A stretch of DNA of 64,000 nt from Pelolinea sp. (GTDB taxonomy: Bacteria; Chloroflexota; Anaerolineae; Anaerolineales; Anaerolineaceae), in assembly GCA_012797975.1 (NCBI GenBank), contig JAAZOD010000025.1, positions 1 through 64,000 on the forward strand, read 5' to 3'. Positions 43,163 to 50,716 of the stretch are shown in pieces; positions within the stretch are counted from its first letter, which is position 1, and each line of letters opens with the position of its first letter. Position numbers and translations under genes: made by a program. The notes beneath the pieces are model-generated. The model ran no database searches. It saw only the letters and a list, made by a program, of their open reading frames with translations, and was not told where the DNA came from.

Positions 43163-43532
43163 CTCTATCCACTTTCCCACGATTTTTTAGCCATTCTGAA
43201 GGGCCGGAACCGAAAATGATTGCTTTCTGGCAAAAAGCTTGAACTGTGTGTTTTATACGCTCTGATTGCACTTCCGCGATCCCCAGCCATTCATGCAGTT
43301 TTTTGTGAGACGAATTGACCAGGAAGATCAGGGCGATTCCCAGAACAAGAAATAGAAACGAACAGCCGATGACAGGGACCAAAAGATAAATCAAAGCGGC
43401 ATCCGACCATTGGGCGAACTGGCTGTCCCCATTGGAGCCAGCTTTGAACAGAAAGAATGCCGCTGCTCCAACGATGCAAATTATCAGAATGAGCGGAACC
43501 CAGATCTGCCAGAATGCTGTTCTTTTGTTCAT
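43140..43532 (-). CDS. Two-helix membrane protein of unknown function
   Basis: A 130-residue protein with two membrane helices (WVPLILIICIVGAAAFFLF, ~10-30, and ALIYLLVPVIGCSFLFLVLGIALIFLV, ~45-75), then a soluble tail (SHKKLHEWLGIAEVQSERIKHTVQAF). No family is recognised. It starts a run of three leftward genes (this, 68 aa, PfkB-like), separated by 39 nt from the preceding polytopic gene. Confidence 0.65.
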   Translation of the reverse strand: MNKRTAFWQIWVPLILIICIVGAAAFFLFKAGSNGDSQFAQWSDAALIYLLVPVIGCSFLFLVLGIALIFLVNSSHKKLHEWLGIAEVQSERIKHTVQAFCQKAIIFGSGPSEWLKNRGKVDRDGREKGQ

Positions 43533-43571
43533 TATAGAACCTTTATTTCCTAATTGTATCTGGAATTCAAA

Positions 43572-45617
43572 TTACTCACGCAAGGATTCGATCAACGATA
43601 GGATCTCTGCATCTGGCTGCAGGTTTTGTTCCGCTATGATCCTGTCCCAGGTCATTAAAATTCCTGGCATGTATTTGTCCTCCACTGCCAGACTGGCATG
43701 GATAAGGGCAGTGGCTTCTTCCCATTGCGAAGTTTGCACATATGCTTCAAAGAAAGGCAACCACTCGCTTGGATTGCGGGGCGAAAGGCCCTTTTCATCC
43801 GCTTCCTTTTTCAAGCTGATCACCGTATCCCAATCTTCGGTTTGTCTGGCAAGATCTGCCTTCTCAAAGTAATAACACCAACCATGCTCGATCTCTTCGC
43901 CGAAGATCTCCAGCGGGGGATATTTACTCTCCTCCGGCGAGGTGACGATGCGATCGAGATTGGAAAGAGGAATTTGAGCTGCCTCCAGTTCGGTCAGGTT
44001 GGGGATAATACCGGCATTGGCATAGCGCAGATCGAGCACCTGCATACAACCAGGCGGGTCATAGCGGATAACGACGGTATCGGTGGTGTTGCCGCTGAAA
44101 GAAAAAGAACGATACCACTGTTCCACGGGCAGATCTTTCTCCAGAGCGGTCAACCTTCCTACTTTCAAGCGTACATCGGAAAAATAAAAGACATAGGATA
44201 GGGTTGCATCTTGCGATTCCGGGTCATAGGTCCAGTTGAGAGGGGCGGTCAGAGAATTATCACTGTAATATTTCAATGGAAAGAGCGTGGTCATCACGAT
44301 TGTGTTCTCTTTTAGGTCGGGAATACGCCAGGTCAGTTGCCAGAAGAAATCTTTGAAAGAATCCCAATCATGCTTGAAATCCATGGCGTTCAAAAACTGA
44401 AAACCGATGGTCAAACTTAACAGAATGGTTGTAATCGCAATGCGTAGCTTCTTCCTGCGCAGGATGAGAAAAATCAAACTGGCGAACAGCAATGCCACCC
44501 CTGCCATATAAGCCAGTGTGAGGCGATCCCAGGCAAATTCAATGCGCACCGAAAGTTTGGTAACCCAAAAGATGATGCCAGCAAAAAGAAGTGACAGGAC
44601 ACTGACGCCGAGCACTTCACCGTGGATAGCTGATTTGTCTTGATCGTGGGCTGGGTCTTTCCTTGTTTCCACCGTGATCAAAATGAAGGCGGAGAAAATT
44701 GCAGAGACTGCGACCATTCCCCAGTATCCGTAAGTGGCAAAGTAACCAACCTCTGCAACTTTGGGGAAGGAGAAAATATTCTTGAATGCCCCTACTGTAA
44801 CGGTTGCGATGTCTTTGAAGGCCTGCAGAATGAGATTCAGGATTCCGGTAGAAAAATCCTGATTCAACTCATTCAGCATTTTCGGCTCATAGGTTGGGAA
44901 GGAAAACAGGAAAATCCTCCAAAAATAAAAACCCGCCAGAATGAGCAGATAAGGTGCCCAGGTTCGCAGTACTTTCTTAAAACGTTCTTTTTTATCCGGT
45001 ATCTCATCATGCAACATGACCCAGATCAAGAATGGTCGAATGAATTCAAGGGATGCAAAATATTCCAGGGAAAAGATATTGAGCTGGGCGATCAAAGCCA
45101 GGAGAGTGTAAAGCCAGGCTCGTTTTCGGTCGTGCAGCGCAGCCAGCATAGCGCCGACTGAAAAAAGGAATAACGCCATATGGCTGAAATGATGGCAATA
45201 GGGAAGTGCAATGGGCTGCTGGAGAAAACCAGGATACAGGACGAATAGAATGGCTGCGTAGGTATTCAACACGCGGTTTTTTGGCCAAACCTGCTGCAGG
45301 ATCCACCAGAAAGCCCAACCGGAAAGCCAGCGGCAGAGCATGGTGAAGATGTGGTAGTAAATGGCGTGCGTGCCAAAAAGCCAGGTGAGGATTTGAAAGA
45401 TGAAAGCAGAATAAGGGCGATCGGAAGCCACAAAGGCCGGATATCCGGAAGGCCCAAAAACATGGTATTGCCAGAGGTACGGCCATGCGTCCCAATAAAA
45501 ACCGAGAAAAGGCATCAAGGGGACAAATGCCAAAATGGTGAAGCCCAGAAGCGTAAGGGGGACGAATCCTTTTTTTTGCGGGAGGGAGGCCAATGATTCG
45601 ATGATTTTCTTGTGCAT
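43572..45617 (-). CDS. Large polytopic membrane protein, GT-C glycosyltransferase-like
   Basis: A 681-residue protein with about eleven membrane helices in residues ~15-410 and a soluble C-terminal region of ~270 residues. The first outer loop, GFYWDAWPYLWQYHVFGPSG, contains an acidic residue placed like the catalytic Asp of GT-C glycosyltransferases, and 'DRPYSAFIFQILTWLFGTH' follows. The C-terminal part includes a helical repeat-like end (ARQTEDWDTVISLKKEADEKGL, and YVQTSQWEEATALIHASL) that may form TPR-like helices. A transferase using a polyprenyl-linked sugar is plausible; substrate is unknown. Confidence 0.6.
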   Translation of the reverse strand: MHKKIIESLASLPQKKGFVPLTLLGFTILAFVPLMPFLGFYWDAWPYLWQYHVFGPSGYPAFVASDRPYSAFIFQILTWLFGTHAIYYHIFTMLCRWLSGWAFWWILQQVWPKNRVLNTYAAILFVLYPGFLQQPIALPYCHHFSHMALFLFSVGAMLAALHDRKRAWLYTLLALIAQLNIFSLEYFASLEFIRPFLIWVMLHDEIPDKKERFKKVLRTWAPYLLILAGFYFWRIFLFSFPTYEPKMLNELNQDFSTGILNLILQAFKDIATVTVGAFKNIFSFPKVAEVGYFATYGYWGMVAVSAIFSAFILITVETRKDPAHDQDKSAIHGEVLGVSVLSLLFAGIIFWVTKLSVRIEFAWDRLTLAYMAGVALLFASLIFLILRRKKLRIAITTILLSLTIGFQFLNAMDFKHDWDSFKDFFWQLTWRIPDLKENTIVMTTLFPLKYYSDNSLTAPLNWTYDPESQDATLSYVFYFSDVRLKVGRLTALEKDLPVEQWYRSFSFSGNTTDTVVIRYDPPGCMQVLDLRYANAGIIPNLTELEAAQIPLSNLDRIVTSPEESKYPPLEIFGEEIEHGWCYYFEKADLARQTEDWDTVISLKKEADEKGLSPRNPSEWLPFFEAYVQTSQWEEATALIHASLAVEDKYMPGILMTWDRIIAEQNLQPDAEILSLIESLRE

Positions 45618-45962
45618 GGATTAATTCTACTTTGTCTCGCTGCTCATTTCGTCATGAGATTTCAACTTGTGAGCACAGCGGAAAAAATTTGGATTTTTCG
45701 TATATAAAAATCTATTGTATAATAAATACATATTTATAGAATATTTTCGGGACGTAATGGTCCTATTATTCAGGATTAAGGCAGTTTTTTGAAATTGGAA
45801 CTACTCCTAAGGGAGTATATGGGAAAACCTTTCATTTGTAGGTTATTAAGTCTGATCGAAGAGTGTTTTATATAAACAGGTATTTTAGATTTAATTAAAC
45901 CCATCCTGATAGGAAAGAACAACCATTTTCAGCCTTAACCTGAATCGTTAAGGTTTTTTTAT
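45618..45962 (+). other. AT-rich leader/intergenic region upstream of recX
   Basis: A 345-bp gap without an ORF. TATAAT occurs at 45718-45723. Between it and recX are small hairpins (GGAC/GTCC near 45750; ACTCC/GGAGT near 45804-45818) and then the terminator at 45933. The distance of ~230 nt from a possible start site to recX, ending in a terminator, resembles a structured 5' leader or a short noncoding RNA, but no known riboswitch class is recognised. A 16-bp string at 45834-45849 is shared with 12929-12944. Confidence 0.35.
45933..45960 (+). terminator. Intrinsic terminator immediately before recX
   Basis: CCTTAAC and GTTAAGG pair around CTGAATC and are followed by seven T's. The recX ATG starts 2 bp after the T-run. 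It ends any transcript from the left, or works as an attenuator of recX-rny if transcription starts upstream. Confidence 0.75.
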
Positions 45963-46628
45963 ATGGATGAACAACGAATAACCGGGATTGAACCGCAGAA
46001 AAAGAACCCGAATCGAGTGAATGTTTATCTCGATCATCGTTTTGCTTTTGGTTTGTATAAAGCAGTGGCTTTCCATTTGAAGGTCGGCGATCTGCTGGGG
46101 GAAAAAGAAATCCATGCACTTCAGCAAGAGGAAACAAGCGAAGATGCATATCAGCATGCGCTGAAATTGTTAAGCTACCGGCCGCGCAGCGAACATGAGG
46201 TACGAACCCGTCTGGTCGAAAATGGTTTTTCAGATATCACGATCGATGCCGTGATCGCCACCCTGATGGAGAAGGGATACTTGAATGACCAGCAATTTGC
46301 GCTCGATTGGATCGAGAACCGTTCGACCTTTCGACCGCGCGGGAAACGTTTGCTGCGTATGGAGTTGATGAAAAAACACGTTGACGAGGGAACGATCCAA
46401 TCCACCCTGGATGCTCTTCCGGATGAGGAGCAATTGATCCATGCCGCTGCGAGCAAATACTTGTCCAGGTTGAAAGGATTGGATGAGAATGGCTTCAAGA
46501 AGAAACTTTATGGTTTTTTGATGCGCAGAGGTTTTTCCTACGAAGATATCAAGCCGGTATTATCGGAAATGTGGGAGGAAAACGCACGATTAAATTCTAA
46601 AGAAAACGAGGTATTGGAAAATGAATGA
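45963..46628 (+). CDS. recX: RecX family regulator of RecA
   Basis: A 221-residue protein made of tandem three-helix repeats, which binds along RecA filaments and limits recombination. Landmarks: ALKLLSYRPRSEHEVRTRLVENGF (first repeat), GYLNDQQFALDWIENRSTFRPRGKRLLRMEL, and the last repeat KLYGFLMRRGFSYEDIKPVLSEM. The ATG follows a terminator T-run with no usable ribosome binding site. The stop is overlapped by the rny start (8 nt), so the two are coupled. Confidence 0.88.
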   Translation: MDEQRITGIEPQKKNPNRVNVYLDHRFAFGLYKAVAFHLKVGDLLGEKEIHALQQEETSEDAYQHALKLLSYRPRSEHEVRTRLVENGFSDITIDAVIATLMEKGYLNDQQFALDWIENRSTFRPRGKRLLRMELMKKHVDEGTIQSTLDALPDEEQLIHAAASKYLSRLKGLDENGFKKKLYGFLMRRGFSYEDIKPVLSEMWEENARLNSKENEVLENE

Positions 46629-48141
46629 TACGGTACGCATCCTTATTGAAATAGGCGGCGCAGCGGTTCTGGCTGTCATTGTCGGGTTTTTCATCGGAAA
46701 AATCAGGACAAAAGAGATCACCCAGAAAAGCGAACAGCTTATTCAAGAAAGCAAAGAGGCAGCGCGCGATATTGAATTGCGTGCCCGCGATGCAGCATTG
46801 AAGATCAAGCAGGAAGCAGAAGTGGAGATCAGCCACCGCCGCACGGAACTGGCACATGAAGAGGATCGCATTCAAAATCGTCGAACCAGTCTTGATCAGC
46901 GTTATGAACGCATTGAACAGCGAGAATTGAACTTGAATAAACGGCAGAGCGCTGTTGATAAGCGGATGAATGAAATAGAAGCGCTTTACCAGCAGGAGAT
47001 CGAAAAATTGCAGCAGCTCTCCGGGGTTTCCAGCGACCAGGCAAAACAAATGCTGCTGCAGGAAGTGGAAAAGGAAAGCCGTGGGGATATGGCACGCATT
47101 TATCGCCAGATCGAGGCGGAGGCGCGCGCCGAGGGAGATAAACGTGCTCGTGAGATCATCACCGAATCTATCCAGCGTGTGGCTTCCGACCAGGTGGCTC
47201 AGATCACCTCGTCCACGGTATCCCTTCCCAATGAAGAGATGAAAGGCAGGATCGTGGGGCGCAATGGGCGCAATATCCGTGCTTTTGAGCAGGCAGCCGG
47301 AGTGGACGTGATTGTAGATGACACTCCCGAAGCGGTAACCATTTCGTGCTTTGATCCCACCCGCCGTGAGATCGCTCGCCGTTCCCTGCAGCGCCTGATC
47401 GATGATGGGCGCATCCATCCTGCCCATATCGAAAAGATTCTGGCAGAAGAAAAGAAGGAAGTGGAGAAGATCATCGAAGCGGCCGGCGAAGAAGCTGCGT
47501 TTGATGCAGGAGTAGGCGGATTGCCCCCCCAGGTTCTCACTATGCTGGGCAGGCTGAAATTCCGCACATCCTTCGGCCAGAACCAGCTTTCACATTCCGT
47601 CGAGACTGCCCGCATTGCAGCGTTGCTCGCATCAGAATTGGGCGGCGATGTGGAAGTTGCCAAAGCAGCCGGTTTGCTGCATGATATCGGCAAGGCCATG
47701 GATCACAACGTAGAAGGAACCCATGCCCTGATCGGCGCTGAATTTTGCAAACGCAACCGTGTGAGCGATGCGGTGGTGAATGCCATCGCCAGTCATCATC
47801 ATGAGACCGAGCAGCAAACGCTGGAAGCGGTTATCTGCGAAGCAGCGGATGCCATTTCCGGCGCTCGCCCTGGTGCTCGCCGGGAGAACCTGGAACAGTA
47901 CATCATGCGCTTGAAGGCACTGGAAGAGATGGCGAACTCGTACGAGGGGGTCAGCCAGGCATATGCTATTCAGGCTGGGCGTGAAGTGCGCATCATTGTG
48001 GAACCGGAGAAGATTGACGATCTGGCAGCCACCCGCTTGGCGCGTGATATTGCCAAGAATATCGAAGAAACCATGCAATATCCCGGTCAGATCCGTGTGA
48101 CCGTGATCCGTGAAATGCGCGCGGTGGATTTCGCAAAATAA
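46621..48141 (+). CDS. rny: Ribonuclease Y
   Basis: A 506-residue membrane-anchored endoribonuclease that starts mRNA decay. Layout: N-terminal membrane helix (GGAAVLAVIVGFFIGKI), long coiled coil (~30-190), KH domain (MKGRIVGRNGRNIRAFEQ, ~200-260), HD domain with the metal pair in AAGLLHDIGKAMDH (~350), and a conserved C-terminal segment (GQIRVTVIREMRAVDFAK). Length and order match Firmicutes RNase Y exactly. GAGGT precedes the ATG inside the recX gene. It ends in a strong bidirectional terminator. Confidence 0.95.
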   Translation: MNDTVRILIEIGGAAVLAVIVGFFIGKIRTKEITQKSEQLIQESKEAARDIELRARDAALKIKQEAEVEISHRRTELAHEEDRIQNRRTSLDQRYERIEQRELNLNKRQSAVDKRMNEIEALYQQEIEKLQQLSGVSSDQAKQMLLQEVEKESRGDMARIYRQIEAEARAEGDKRAREIITESIQRVASDQVAQITSSTVSLPNEEMKGRIVGRNGRNIRAFEQAAGVDVIVDDTPEAVTISCFDPTRREIARRSLQRLIDDGRIHPAHIEKILAEEKKEVEKIIEAAGEEAAFDAGVGGLPPQVLTMLGRLKFRTSFGQNQLSHSVETARIAALLASELGGDVEVAKAAGLLHDIGKAMDHNVEGTHALIGAEFCKRNRVSDAVVNAIASHHHETEQQTLEAVICEAADAISGARPGARRENLEQYIMRLKALEEMANSYEGVSQAYAIQAGREVRIIVEPEKIDDLAATRLARDIAKNIEETMQYPGQIRVTVIREMRAVDFAK

Positions 48142-48159
48142 GCGGTGGTAAAAAAAGAG

Positions 48160-48192
48160 CAGGCATTGGAAAATCTCCGATGCCTGTTTTTT
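48160..48192. terminator. Bidirectional terminator between rny and the MBL hydrolase gene
   Basis: CAGGCATTGGA and TCCGATGCCTG pair (one G-U) around AAATC, with T-runs on both strands. It closes the recX-rny operon and the five-gene leftward operon ending at 48197. Confidence 0.85.
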
Positions 48193-48196
48193 CATT

Positions 48197-48835
48197 CTAG
48201 AGAAAGGGATTGTTTTGTCGCTCTTCACCAACGGTGGAGGAAGAACCGTGCCCGCAGTATAGGGTGGTAGTATCGGGTAACGGTAGCACACATTTACGGA
48301 TGCTATTCAACAAAACCTCCTCACTTCCATAGGATAGATCGGTTCTGCCAATGCCGTGATAAAAGATCAGGTCTCCACAAAATGCTGCCTGCTGGTCTTC
48401 CCAATAGAGTAGAACATGTCCGGGTGTATGCCCGGGGACATGGAAGACTTTCAAGGTAGTGGTTGTAAATTGTAGTTGCTGGCCATCATGAAAAAAAGCC
48501 GATGGTTTTGCATGCGGGTCAAAGTCAAATCCAAAATCCCTGGCGCCTGCTCCCGATTCCCACAGCGGCAGATCATCAGGATGCAGATAGACGGGAATGT
48601 CGGAACCAAAGGCATGCAGCAGCGAAGACACGCCGGCGATATGGTCAAAATGGGCATGCGTGATCCAGATTGCCTCGAGATGAAACTGCCTGTGTTTGAT
48701 TCCATCGATCAATTCTTCGGCACCGGCAGCGGGATCGATGACGATTGCCCGTTTGGTTTGGGAATCGCTGAGCAAATAGGTGTTGTTTTGGATTTGACCT
48801 AGAATGAACAGGTCGATGGCGAAGGAGTTGGTCAT
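48197..48835 (-). CDS. Metallo-beta-lactamase-fold hydrolase (glyoxalase II-like)
   Basis: A 212-residue MBL hydrolase with the dinuclear metal motif ITHAHFDHIAGV, the later His in GHTPGHVLLYW, the bridging Asp in FCGDLIFYHGIGRTDL and the last His in LYCGHGSSS. Members of this group hydrolyse S-lactoylglutathione-like or other thioesters; substrate here is unknown. It is the fifth and last gene of the operon that starts with the DtxR-type regulator, 13 nt after the esterase gene. Confidence 0.9.
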   Translation of the reverse strand: MTNSFAIDLFILGQIQNNTYLLSDSQTKRAIVIDPAAGAEELIDGIKHRQFHLEAIWITHAHFDHIAGVSSLLHAFGSDIPVYLHPDDLPLWESGAGARDFGFDFDPHAKPSAFFHDGQQLQFTTTTLKVFHVPGHTPGHVLLYWEDQQAAFCGDLIFYHGIGRTDLSYGSEEVLLNSIRKCVLPLPDTTTLYCGHGSSSTVGEERQNNPFL

Positions 48836-48848
48836 GGTGATCGTTCAG

Positions 48849-49601
48849 TTATTTCACTACTTTTCCCACAAAATCTGAAATGGCCTGAAAAGCTGTCTCT
48901 CGTTCAACATCTTCTGTGACCACATGGCCGCTTTTTTCCAATTCGACTTTTGTCTTCTGGTTGGTTCCGATTTTTTTGTAAATACGATCGAGATTGCGGA
49001 AGGGAACTCCCTGGTCAGCTTTGGAATGGATGAGCAGTACCGGGACGGAAATATAAGGCAGGCTCTTTCGTGTAGCTTTTAACAGGCGATCCAATTCGAT
49101 GATAGAGCGGGTGGGATATTGGGTGTAATTGGCGTGACCGGCGGCCTGTTCGGCATCTTTCATATCACTGGCACCTTTTGAAACATACGGTTTTACCACA
49201 CTGAGCGGGCGGAGCAAAGGCAGGCGCTTATCATCCACGGTATAGGGTGCGGAAATGGCAACGGCAGCGTTGACTTTGAAATTCGCTGCTGCATACAAAG
49301 AAAGTGCTCCCCCCATCGATAAGCCCACACTGACCACTTTAGTGCAGCAAGAACGCAGCATCGCAACGCCGTCTTCCACCGCGGCAGCCCAATCCTGCCA
49401 ACACATGCGTCGCATGTCTTCGATGCGTGTGGCGTGCCCGGGCAGGCGAATGCCCAACACGGTATGGCCTTGTTTTGCCAGAGATTCTCCTGCAAGACGC
49501 ATTTCTTTTGGGGTGCCGGTGAATCCGTGGATCAACACAAAACCCAGTTCATCTCCCTTGAAAAGGAATGGTTCCGCAGTCTGCATTAAAAAGGTTTCCA
49601 T
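48849..49601 (-). CDS. Alpha/beta hydrolase, carboxylesterase Est30/monoacylglycerol lipase-like
   Basis: A 250-residue serine hydrolase: oxyanion region VLIHGFTGTPKEMR, nucleophile elbow SVGLSMGGALSLY (Ser ~96), Asp in LLIHSKADQGVPF and His in LEKSGHVVTED. It resembles Geobacillus Est30-type carboxylesterases that cleave short-chain esters. No signal peptide is present. AGGAGG precedes the ATG at ideal spacing, 9 nt after the M24 peptidase stop. Substrate is not predictable. Confidence 0.9.
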   Translation of the reverse strand: METFLMQTAEPFLFKGDELGFVLIHGFTGTPKEMRLAGESLAKQGHTVLGIRLPGHATRIEDMRRMCWQDWAAAVEDGVAMLRSCCTKVVSVGLSMGGALSLYAAANFKVNAAVAISAPYTVDDKRLPLLRPLSVVKPYVSKGASDMKDAEQAAGHANYTQYPTRSIIELDRLLKATRKSLPYISVPVLLIHSKADQGVPFRNLDRIYKKIGTNQKTKVELEKSGHVVTEDVERETAFQAISDFVGKVVK

Positions 49602-49610
49602 TTCATCCTC

Positions 49611-50711
49611 CTATTCGATGACGAACAGCTCACGTGGCAGGGAGCTTAGTGTTTCGGCTCCTTGTTCGGTGATGACAATATTGTCTTCGATGCGCACTCC
49701 CCCCCGTTTGGGCAAGTAGATGCCGGGTTCAATGGTGAACACGTTTCCGATTTGCAGAGCGCGTTGATAGTCGGCCGCCAGGTAGGGGGCTTCATGTGGT
49801 TCCAGGCCGATGCCGTGGCCGGTACGGTGGGTGAAATAATCTCCATATCCGGCAGCAGCGATCACGGAGCGAACGGCTGTATCCACATCGCTGCAGAGCA
49901 CGTGCTCTTTCGCTTTTTCTCTGCCAGCCGCATTGGCTTCTTTGACGATCGCTGCGATTTTTTCGAATTCCTCCGTGGGATTCCCGACTGAGACGGTGCG
50001 TGTAAGGTCCGAAATGTAATGGTCGTGCGATGCACCCCAATCGATGACTACCAGATCGCCGCTCTTTATGATGCGCTCCGTGGGCACCGCATGGGGATCT
50101 GCCGAATGGACACCGGAAGCAACGATGGGGCTGAAAGGCAGTTCGGGGTCAGAGCCAGAACGGAATAAATTCAAAACCAGGGCTGCGGCGATTTCTTTTT
50201 CTGTGCGTCCGGGCTCAATGATGTGCAACGTTTCATTGAATGCTTGTTCAGCGATCTCAATGGCTTTGCGAATGTTTGCTATTTCATCGACACCTTTTTG
50301 CATGCGCATTCTTTGGAGGGCAGTATCGATTGATACAAAATGCAGTTCTGGCAGAGCGTGATGCAGCAACTCCATTTCCAGATATCGCATTTGGGTGGAA
50401 ACGACGCCGATCTTTGTTTTTTCCACATCCAATCCGCCCAATGCCTGCGCGCATACGCTTGCCCAGGTATCTTTGGCCTCTCCGTATGGGAAGGATGCCA
50501 AAGAGTATTTGCAACCTTTTACCTTTTCATTTTCCAGTTCGGGATGGACCAGATGGGGCTGCCCGCTGGATGCCAGTAGCAAGATGGCTGGTCTTTCGGA
50601 AACATGAAAATCAAGTCCGGTCAGATAATGTAAATCAGGTCCGGCGGTGATGGCTGCCAGCGGAATCCTGTTCTCTTGCATGATTTCCTGAAAGGTTTCG
50701 ATCTTGTTCAT
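49611..50711 (-). CDS. M24-family aminopeptidase P / Xaa-Pro dipeptidase-like
   Basis: A 366-residue pita-bread peptidase. The N-terminal creatinase domain (~1-125) precedes the catalytic domain with the five metal ligands: Asp in VIDWGASHDHYISDLTRTV, His in HRTGHGIGLEPHEAP, Glu in TIEPGIYLP and Glu in GVRIEDNIVI. It removes an N-terminal residue before proline or splits Xaa-Pro dipeptides. It follows the metE stop by 5 nt, in the middle of the operon, so peptide recycling and methionine synthesis are co-expressed. Confidence 0.92.
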   Translation of the reverse strand: MNKIETFQEIMQENRIPLAAITAGPDLHYLTGLDFHVSERPAILLLASSGQPHLVHPELENEKVKGCKYSLASFPYGEAKDTWASVCAQALGGLDVEKTKIGVVSTQMRYLEMELLHHALPELHFVSIDTALQRMRMQKGVDEIANIRKAIEIAEQAFNETLHIIEPGRTEKEIAAALVLNLFRSGSDPELPFSPIVASGVHSADPHAVPTERIIKSGDLVVIDWGASHDHYISDLTRTVSVGNPTEEFEKIAAIVKEANAAGREKAKEHVLCSDVDTAVRSVIAAAGYGDYFTHRTGHGIGLEPHEAPYLAADYQRALQIGNVFTIEPGIYLPKRGGVRIEDNIVITEQGAETLSSLPRELFVIE

Positions 50712-50716
50712 ATTGT

